Assembly: GCA_017419325.1 (NCBI GenBank) | Contig: JAFOLN010000008.1 | Coordinates: 1 to 7,864 of the forward strand | Reading direction: 5' to 3' | Length of the DNA: 7,864 nt | Origin: Clostridia bacterium | GTDB taxonomy: Bacteria > Bacillota > Clostridia > Oscillospirales > RGIG577 | Position numbers and translations under genes: made by a program | In this document: positions 1-5,379 of the stretch, one piece after another | Position numbering within the stretch: position 1 is the stretch's first letter | Layout of the letters: the number at the start of each line of letters is the position of its first letter | The notes under the pieces: generated by a model | Seen by the model: only the letters and a program-made list of their open reading frames with translations | Told to the model about the DNA's origin: nothing | The model's database searches: none

Positions 1-403
1 CGAACACATCCCGTCCCTTTGTTTCATCTATACAGGCCTGCACGGTCACATATTCCTCGCAGTCGCGCCGCCTCTGGTCTCCGTTTGCGAATTTGTCCAT
101 ATCGTCAAGAAAAACGATGGACGGCGCCGCCTGTGATGCGCGGTCGAAGGTGTTCTTTATAATCCTTACGAATTCGCCGTTCGGCTCCGTCTTTCGGCAG
201 GTGAACACGGAAAGCCCCGACGCCTCAATGAGGCACTTTGCCATAAGCGACTTCCCCACGCCCGGCTCGCCGTAAAGAAGAAGCCCCCGGGGCATATCAA
301 CGCCCAGCGCCCTGTAGGCCTCCCTGTTTTTAAGCGTGTCCGCTATGACGATGAGCTGACTTTTAATCTCTCTGTAGCCAATGATCCTGTCAAATGCTTT
401 CAT
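1..403 (-). CDS. AAA+ ATPase, FtsH-like AAA module (N-terminal 134 residues, runs off window)
   Basis: The reading frame starts at ATG 403-401 and is open to the left edge, so the C-terminal part is missing. A GGAGG ribosome binding site (411-415) sits 7 nt upstream and fixes the start. The product begins MKAFDRIIGYREIK. It has a Walker A motif GEPGVGKS at about residues 45-52, preceded by PRGLLLY as in FtsH/Cdc48-type AAA proteins, and a Walker B-like IVFLDDMDKF at about 96-105. The AAA module starts almost at the N-terminus with no membrane segment, so this is a soluble protein and not FtsH itself. AAA proteins use ATP hydrolysis to remodel or unfold other proteins; the substrate here is unknown. 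The residue after the Walker B aspartate is Asp101 where most AAA proteins have Glu. The arginine finger region and any C-terminal domain lie outside the window. It has its own upstream region after a terminator and is probably a separate transcription unit. The AAA assignment is firm, the cellular role unknown. Confidence 0.88.
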   Translation of the reverse strand, partial: MKAFDRIIGYREIKSQLIVIADTLKNREAYRALGVDMPRGLLLYGEPGVGKSLMAKCLIEASGLSVFTCRKTEPNGEFVRIIKNTFDRASQAAPSIVFLDDMDKFANGDQRRRDCEEYVTVQACIDETKGRDVF

Positions 404-410
404 AATACTG

Positions 411-447
411 CCTCCGTTTAATAAGTTTTTTCTGTGGTTACATCATA
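411..447 (-). promoter_or_regulatory. Possible -10 box and ribosome binding site of the AAA ATPase gene
   Basis: On the minus strand TATGAT (442-447) resembles a sigma-A -10 box and would place the transcript start near 435. No good -35 box lies 16-18 nt upstream: the hexamer at that position reads CAAAAA. The GGAGG at 411-415 is the ribosome binding site, 7 nt from the ATG. The weak -35 suggests either an activator-dependent promoter or a wrong call. Confidence 0.4.
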
Positions 448-455
448 GCGAAGGC

Positions 456-477
456 AATGGGACGTTTTTGTCTCATT
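456..477. promoter_or_regulatory. Imperfect inverted repeat, candidate operator upstream of the AAA ATPase gene
   Basis: The plus strand reads AATGGGAC, a 6-nt spacer GTTTTT, then GTCTCATT. The two 8-bp arms are complementary at 7 of 8 positions. The site covers the place where the -35 box of the putative AAA ATPase promoter should be. Its symmetry and position suit a dimeric DNA-binding regulator. No regulator gene is visible in the window. Confidence 0.4.
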
Positions 478-489
478 TCACTTTTATAT

Positions 490-524
490 AAAAAAATCCC
501 GCCTGCCCATTCGGCAGGAGGGAT
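490..524 (-). terminator. Rho-independent terminator of the glycan operon
   Basis: On the minus strand a 12-bp stem (arms 524-513 and 507-496, one mismatch) closes a 5-nt loop and is followed directly by seven T residues (496-490). It begins 9 nt after the TAA stop (536-534) of the glycosyltransferase gene. It separates the three-gene operon from the AAA ATPase gene. Confidence 0.9.
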
Positions 525-533
525 CGCCCGATA

Positions 534-1955
534 TTACTTTTTCTTCTCGCCCGACACAAAGGCGCGGCGCTTCATGCTGCCCCAGGAGGACTTATTCTTC
601 CTGTAGCCGAAGGTCGCCTCCACCTTGTATATGGAGTTAAGCTGTCTGTAGCCGAAGTTGTCGATTATCGCGTAGAGATAAAGCTTTAATATCTGACTTA
701 TCTTCGGATATTTTCTGAAGGTCTTTTCCTCCATAAGAAGCGCGCCCGTTGACAGGATTATGCCGTAGAGCACCGCCACTATGAAGAAGCTTATCATAAA
801 GTGGATGTTTATGATGCCCAGAATGAAGGCCACGGGCACGGATATGTAGCCCATTACCTCGAATATGGGGCCGATAAGCTCGAATATCCAGAAATACGGC
901 AGGCAGAAGAGCCCCACGCGGCCGTAGCGGGCGCGAAACGCCATGTCGCGGTGGCGAAGGAGCGTATCAATAAGGCCGATGTGCCAGCGCTTTCTCTGTT
1001 TTTTAAGGTCAGAAAGATTGTCCGGCGGCTGGGTCCAGCATACTGGGTCGGGGAGGAACTTTATTGAGTATACGCGCCCCTTGTTCATCATATCCTTATG
1101 GAGCTTTACAACAAGCTCCATGTCCTCGCCGATGCAGCGCGGCGTATAGCCTCCCGCGTCGATGACCACCTGCTTGTTGAACGCGCCGAAGGCTCCCGAT
1201 ATGATAAGCAGCATTCCCATCTTATGAAAGCCTATTCGTCCCGTAAGGAATGCGCGCAGGTACTCGTTCGTCTGAAGCATAAGGAGCGGATTCCCCGACA
1301 AATCTATCTCATGGAGCTCGCCGTCCACGATCTCGCAGCCGCTGGCTATTCTTATGATGCCGCCCACGGCCACGCACTTCGGGTCTATCATGAAGGCGTA
1401 TATTATCTTCGCAAGGGACGCCTTCTCAAGAATGGAGTCGGCGTCGATGGACACGAACACCGGGTACATGGACACGTTTATGCCCGCGTTCAGCGCGTCC
1501 GCCTTGCCGCCGTTCTCCTTGTCGATGACAACGAGGTTCGGATATGCCGCCGAGCGGTATATGTCCTTTATGGGCTGGGTCTCAATGGAGCGCTTGTAGG
1601 GCTGGTCTATCTTTATAAGGTTGAAGGCGTCCTTTAAAAGCTCCAGCGTATTGTCCTTCGAGCCGTCGTTTATGACGATTACCTCATAATGGCCGAAGTC
1701 GAGGGACAGAAGGTTCTTCGTATTGTCTACTATGGTGGCCGATTCGTTGTAAGCGGGCACCAGCACGCTTATGGGCACCATGTTGTCGGAGAACACGAAG
1801 CGCGCGTAGTCGGTGTACTTCATGGAGCGGCTGTATTCGCCCAGACCGCTTATGGCGCAGATGAGCTGCACAAGGTATATGGTGCTTATGGCAAGCACGT
1901 AAAACAGGGAAACATAGTTTATGATCATAACTATGTTGTAGGGATTAAAGCTCAT
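534..1955 (-). CDS. Processive family 2 glycosyltransferase, membrane exopolysaccharide synthase
   Basis: This 473-residue integral membrane enzyme should add sugars from nucleotide donors to a growing chain on the cytosolic face and pass the chain through its membrane part. A transmembrane helix lies at about residues 8-36. The GT-A domain follows: VLVPAYNE at 64-71, D97 in INDGS, the DAD metal/donor motif at 171-173, the catalytic-base motif GED at 276-278, and QRKRW at 320-324. That is the D, DxD, ED, QxxRW set of cellulose, hyaluronan and poly-GlcNAc synthases. Two to four hydrophobic segments cover about 348-434, and the tail is basic. No PilZ domain is present, so direct c-di-GMP control as in BcsA is not indicated. 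Length and layout resemble PgaC/IcaA or HasA more than BcsA. The ATG overlaps the upstream stop (ATGA), with GGAGG (1963-1967) 7 nt away inside the HEAT-protein gene, indicating translational coupling. The class is firm; donor sugar and polymer cannot be read from sequence. Confidence 0.93.
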   Translation of the reverse strand: MSFNPYNIVMIINYVSLFYVLAISTIYLVQLICAISGLGEYSRSMKYTDYARFVFSDNMVPISVLVPAYNESATIVDNTKNLLSLDFGHYEVIVINDGSKDNTLELLKDAFNLIKIDQPYKRSIETQPIKDIYRSAAYPNLVVIDKENGGKADALNAGINVSMYPVFVSIDADSILEKASLAKIIYAFMIDPKCVAVGGIIRIASGCEIVDGELHEIDLSGNPLLMLQTNEYLRAFLTGRIGFHKMGMLLIISGAFGAFNKQVVIDAGGYTPRCIGEDMELVVKLHKDMMNKGRVYSIKFLPDPVCWTQPPDNLSDLKKQRKRWHIGLIDTLLRHRDMAFRARYGRVGLFCLPYFWIFELIGPIFEVMGYISVPVAFILGIINIHFMISFFIVAVLYGIILSTGALLMEEKTFRKYPKISQILKLYLYAIIDNFGYRQLNSIYKVEATFGYRKNKSSWGSMKRRAFVSGEKKK

Positions 1956-3064
1956 GCAGGCACCTCCGTTGAAAGAAGTCTTTTTCGCTCCAGCATATAA
2001 TTCATCATCTCATAGGCGAACCTGTCGCCCAGCGCCTTTACGTCCGCGATAAGGCTTTCGTGGCCGCGGATTTCGCTCAGCGCCTCGGCGGCGTGGAAGC
2101 GAACCCACCATTCTCTGTCGCAGAGGCATGAGAGAAGCTCCTCATAGCAGTCGTCGGGGCATATCTCAAAAAGGGCGGTGACCGCCGTGCTTCTTACGCT
2201 CCACACCTCATGCTTCGTGCGCTCCCGTATAACGTCGGCGGCGGGACGGTAACGAAGCTTTCCGAGGGAGCGTATCGTCTCTATCATCACGTTTACGTTG
2301 CCGGAGGAAAGATACGGCTCTATCTTCGGGCACATATCGTAAAGCCCCTCCGCGCCCACGCCTCTTATGCAGACGCGGGTCACGTATACGTCGCAGTCGA
2401 GGCCCAGAAGCTCGTGATAGAGCCTTGCGCGGTCGCCCGAATAGTTGTCGAATACCTCCTGAAGCTGTCTGAAGGAGAGTATTATCCGAAAGCTTTTGTC
2501 GGCAAAAAGGGTAAGGAGCCTGTCCTCGCAGCCGCACATGAAAAGCGCCAGCATGCTTATCTCCTGAAGGTCGGCAAGGCTCATAAATCGGTAGAGATTT
2601 TCAAACACCTCGTCCTCGAAGCCCGTAAGCTTAAGGTCGGCTATAAGCTTCGTGAACACGCCCACCTGAGCCGAATTGCCCGAACGCAGCTTCTTGTGAA
2701 CGTGGGCGGCGTACCATTCGTCATGAAGGATTATCCCGCGAAGCTGCTCCCTCTGCTCCGGCGTTACGTCCGCCACCACCATTGACAGGGCTATGGTGCC
2801 TCGTCCGGAGCGGATGCCCCTTATGTCGCGGAGCGTCTTTATCTCGCTGTCCTGCTTTATAAGGTGGTATATCTGCTCACGCCTGTATTCCAGATCCTGA
2901 TTTACGCTGAGTATTCGCATTATCCATCTCTTTATGCGCTCCACTCTTATCCTGTTCGACGTTGAGATGATATGAAGTATGAATAAAAGCAGGGTAAACA
3001 CAATAAGGACGGCCGCCATGCCTACTATTAGAACGTCAATAAATATCTGTACCCATTCGTGCAC
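1952..3064 (-). CDS. Single-pass membrane protein with C-terminal HEAT repeats
   Basis: This 370-residue protein has one strongly hydrophobic helix at about residues 9-32, followed by a basic stretch (NRIRVERIKRW). By the positive-inside rule the rest should face the cytosol. Residues 45-220 are helical-looking and charged and match nothing I recognise. From about 224 to 340 there are HEAT-type helical pairs, clearest at 285-302 (EVWSVRSTAVTALFEIC) and 317-332 (REWWVRFHAAEALSEI). HEAT arrays bind other proteins, so a scaffold or regulator of the glycosyltransferase encoded next is the likely job; that is inference from position. The start is GTG, with AGGGGGA (3072-3078) about 8 nt upstream inside the end of the lipoprotein gene and only 3 bp after its stop. 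Its own TGA overlaps the next start. No catalytic motif is seen. The gene assignment is firm, the function open. Confidence 0.88.
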   Translation of the reverse strand: MHEWVQIFIDVLIVGMAAVLIVFTLLLFILHIISTSNRIRVERIKRWIMRILSVNQDLEYRREQIYHLIKQDSEIKTLRDIRGIRSGRGTIALSMVVADVTPEQREQLRGIILHDEWYAAHVHKKLRSGNSAQVGVFTKLIADLKLTGFEDEVFENLYRFMSLADLQEISMLALFMCGCEDRLLTLFADKSFRIILSFRQLQEVFDNYSGDRARLYHELLGLDCDVYVTRVCIRGVGAEGLYDMCPKIEPYLSSGNVNVMIETIRSLGKLRYRPAADVIRERTKHEVWSVRSTAVTALFEICPDDCYEELLSCLCDREWWVRFHAAEALSEIRGHESLIADVKALGDRFAYEMMNYMLERKRLLSTEVPA

Positions 3065-3067
3065 CTG

Positions 3068-5167
3068 TTATTCCCCCTGTTGCTGTGCGAAATAGTCGCG
3101 CAGTACTTCATAAGACGCCTTGAGCCGCTCACGGTAAACGGGCATTTCCCAGTTCTCCCATGTAAAGAGGCCCATTTCTATCACGGCATTTCCGTCCCGC
3201 GACGCGCCGACGCGTATGCCGTCCGTCGTCTCCGAAGGTATGCCGCCGCTGTTTGCCGTAAGGTCGCCCACCGCCTGCTTTGTCGACGGGTCCATAAATC
3301 CTATAAGCTGCCACGGCAGACGTATCTCAACGCCGTCCCCGCCCGCGCAGATGTCGGAAAGGGAGTCCTCCCCGGCATTGCCGTATCTGAGAAGTCCCGT
3401 TTCATGGCGCGAGAACTGTGTCGTCTCCCCCGTCTCGGGCATGAACATGGGACGGTTGAGCGCTATGTATATGGGGTTAAAATACCCCGAATTCTTTTCG
3501 TACTGACCCGGCACGGGCTCAAGGAAGGGATGAAGATGGGAGTAGCTGTACATGAACACGTCGCAGGCGGCGTCGGTAAGCACGCGGCTTCCCTCTTTTC
3601 CATTAAGTATCATAAGATAATTCGCCCTGTCGGAAAACATAAGTCCGTCCGCGGTATGGTCGCTTCCCGTTGTAAGCGACGTCTTTATGGGCACATACGC
3701 CGTGTCCCGCTCAAAGTCCCAGCCGTCGCCCCTTATCATAAGATAAAGGTAAGCCTCGTCGCAGCGGGCGTATACCTCCATGCCGTCCTGCGAGGATACG
3801 GGCGCGTCGCCCTTCCATTCGGACACGTCGCCGTCTACTCTTACCGTGCTCTCCTTTTCCCCCGGCTCGAAGGCGAGGATGCCGAAGCACTCCTCCGGGC
3901 ACTGTACGTTATACCAGAAGGGGCGCCGCTCCGGGTTTTCGTAGTCCATGGTGTTCCAGTTTCGCTTGAACCACTCGTCCTGCCAGCTGAATATTATGGC
4001 TCCGCAGCAGCCCGCCGCGCGTATGTCGCAGTTCAGCGAAACAAGCCACTCGCCCTGTTTTCGCTCGTCCGCAAAGCCCTGTGACATGCCCGTTACCGCG
4101 TTTTTATGTGCTATGCCGCGGGACGTGGGTATGCCGTACTCCGACACGAGCACCGGCACGGAATGGTACGACACAAGCTCCTTTAAGTATGCAAGATACG
4201 GGTCGGGGTCGTCGCCCTGTAAGTATTTCGTGTCGTAGCTTAAGAACTCCGGATAGTATGGGTAAACGTGATACGAGGCGAAAAAGCCCGCCTCATAGGC
4301 GTCCGTCGCCCTTATATGCTCCGTGTCCACCGAGACCGCGTCCTCCATTTCGGGGCTCGGCTCGTTGGGGTGCGAAAGCGGGTCTGTCGTGCACCAGTTG
4401 CAAAGCGCCGCGGGGCGGCTGTCGCCGTACACCTCAATGTCCCGCTCTATGGCCGTTTCGGCCGTCTCCGCGAGGAACACCTCAAAGGGCGAGGCGCCGT
4501 CCGTATAGACATACTTTCCCGAAAATCCGGTTCGGTCGGGATTTAACTCATTCGTGGAATTTACAAAGTCGGCGCTCCACTCTATGCCTAAAATCCAGCC
4601 GATGACCCACGACGACACGTCGGCCGTATATGTGCCGCCCGCGTTGCCGGGGCGCTTTTCGATTTCGCAGTTTCCGTGAATCATATCGACGGCGTTTCTT
4701 ATATCGGTAAAGAAAACGTCCTGAAACTCCCCGTCAAAGGCGTTCATATCCCTTGCTATAAGGTCCTCGTTCGCGTAAACGCCCTGTATGAGATAAAGCG
4801 GGCGCTCCGCCTTCGTATTGTATTCATAAAGCGCCTCGTAGAACTGGGGCATCTGATTTACATATACGCGGATGACTCTTACGTTCATGTCGCCTATATA
4901 CCCGAACCAGCGTATATATTCCTCCTTCGTGATGCCGAACTCGCCGGGGAAATTGCCCACGGAGGCCGCGCCTATGTTCACGCCGTCAAGAAATGCGGGC
5001 TCGTATTCCCCCTCCGCGTTCATTATGCAAAAGTCCGTGCCGCGTATAACGGCGGGCATGCTTATATGCTCGTTTTTCTTCATATTTTCCGCGCACCCCG
5101 TAAATATTGCCGCAATCATTACCATCGCGGCGATGCACGATATAATCTTAAGCGTTCTTCGGGACAA
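3068..5167 (-). CDS. Lipoprotein with glycoside-hydrolase-like TIM barrel and C-terminal CBM9/DOMON-like domain
   Basis: The N-terminus has a basic start, a hydrophobic core and the lipobox FTGC, so Cys25 would be lipidated and the protein anchored outside the membrane. Residues 58-420 read as a clan GH-A-like barrel: DGVNIGA (61-67), the strand-2 stretch MNVRVIRVYV (94-103), WILGIEW (191-197), ASYHVYPYYP (297-306), VLVSEYG (339-345) and IIFSWQDEW (391-399). By position E196 is the best acid/base candidate and E343 the best nucleophile. Residues 443-680 look like a CBM9/DOMON beta-sandwich, opening VDGDVSEWKG and including VEIRLPWQLIGFMDPS (613-628). A secreted hydrolase beside a synthase parallels BcsZ, PelA and PgaB, so cleavage or release of the operon's glycan is likely, though a purely binding role is possible. 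The start is TTG, supported by GGGGAGG 9 nt upstream and by the signal peptide following at once. It is first in the operon behind a strong promoter. The GH family is not assignable by eye. Confidence 0.85.
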   Translation of the reverse strand: MSRRTLKIISCIAAMVMIAAIFTGCAENMKKNEHISMPAVIRGTDFCIMNAEGEYEPAFLDGVNIGAASVGNFPGEFGITKEEYIRWFGYIGDMNVRVIRVYVNQMPQFYEALYEYNTKAERPLYLIQGVYANEDLIARDMNAFDGEFQDVFFTDIRNAVDMIHGNCEIEKRPGNAGGTYTADVSSWVIGWILGIEWSADFVNSTNELNPDRTGFSGKYVYTDGASPFEVFLAETAETAIERDIEVYGDSRPAALCNWCTTDPLSHPNEPSPEMEDAVSVDTEHIRATDAYEAGFFASYHVYPYYPEFLSYDTKYLQGDDPDPYLAYLKELVSYHSVPVLVSEYGIPTSRGIAHKNAVTGMSQGFADERKQGEWLVSLNCDIRAAGCCGAIIFSWQDEWFKRNWNTMDYENPERRPFWYNVQCPEECFGILAFEPGEKESTVRVDGDVSEWKGDAPVSSQDGMEVYARCDEAYLYLMIRGDGWDFERDTAYVPIKTSLTTGSDHTADGLMFSDRANYLMILNGKEGSRVLTDAACDVFMYSYSHLHPFLEPVPGQYEKNSGYFNPIYIALNRPMFMPETGETTQFSRHETGLLRYGNAGEDSLSDICAGGDGVEIRLPWQLIGFMDPSTKQAVGDLTANSGGIPSETTDGIRVGASRDGNAVIEMGLFTWENWEMPVYRERLKASYEVLRDYFAQQQGE

Positions 5168-5176
5168 ATATTAAAA

Positions 5177-5183
5177 CCTCCCC
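5177..5183 (-). promoter_or_regulatory. Ribosome binding site that decides a TTG start
   Basis: GGGGAGG on the minus strand lies 9 nt before TTG (5167-5165). No in-frame ATG or GTG is near, and the signal peptide begins directly at this TTG, so TTG is the start of the lipoprotein gene. Confidence 0.8.
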
Positions 5184-5239
5184 TTTGGGCGCGCACCCCA
5201 CGCTCATTTTTTAAATTCCGCCTTTTTTTCTTTAATAAA

Positions 5240-5268
5240 AATATAAACCATCGGCTGAAATATGTCAA
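5240..5268 (-). promoter_or_regulatory. Sigma-A-type promoter of the three-gene glycan operon
   Basis: On the minus strand there is a perfect -35 TTGACA (5268-5263), a 17-nt spacer and a -10 TATATT (5245-5240, five of six consensus bases). The predicted transcript start is near 5233, giving a leader of about 65 nt that is A-rich at its 5' end. The match implies strong basal expression unless it is repressed. No clear operator was seen around it. Confidence 0.82.
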
Positions 5269-5325
5269 TAAATGCGTCCCAAGCTCGCCTCACGGGTGTA
5301 TTTTTGTTCTTTTTCCCTTTTTTAT

Positions 5326-5365
5326 AAAAAAAAGAAGCGAAAAGCTTCCCGCTTTTCGCTTCTTT
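5326..5365 (-). terminator. Rho-independent terminator of the SLH surface-protein gene
   Basis: Arms 5331-5345 and 5351-5365 form a perfect 15-bp stem with a 5-nt loop. On the minus strand the 3' arm runs into a T tract (5333-5326, the first three T within the stem). It starts 14 nt after the TAA stop (5382-5380). It separates the surface-protein gene from the glycan operon. Confidence 0.92.
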
Positions 5366-5379
5366 CGATTGCTTTTATG

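Noticed and set aside
93..275. 60-codon plus-strand frame at the left end
   Set aside because: It is antisense to the Walker A and Walker B coding region of the AAA ATPase.
1098..1637. 179-codon plus-strand open frame
   Set aside because: It runs antisense to the catalytic domain of the glycosyltransferase and shows no recognisable motif. Several similar frames (2210-2785, 4676-5404, 6871-7386) are shadows of the same kind.
534..1955. Cellulose synthase (bcsA) or hyaluronan synthase (hasA) by name
   Set aside because: The D, DxD, ED, QxxRW set is shared by many polymerising GT2 enzymes. There is no PilZ domain and no bcsB or UDP-sugar gene nearby to fix the product, so no symbol was given.
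2208..2537. 109-codon minus-strand frame within the HEAT-protein gene
   Set aside because: It is an out-of-frame, arginine-rich translation of the same strand as the real gene, with no start signal of its own.
3059..4084. 341-codon plus-strand open frame antisense to the lipoprotein gene
   Set aside because: It has no plausible ribosome binding site, its composition is rich in His/Arg/Val/Tyr as expected from antisense codon bias, and it lies wholly opposite a convincing gene with signal peptide and domains.
5168..5239. Riboswitch or attenuator in the operon leader
   Set aside because: The leader is about 65 nt and mostly A-rich; the only pairing seen is a short GC stem near the ribosome binding site, too weak to call.
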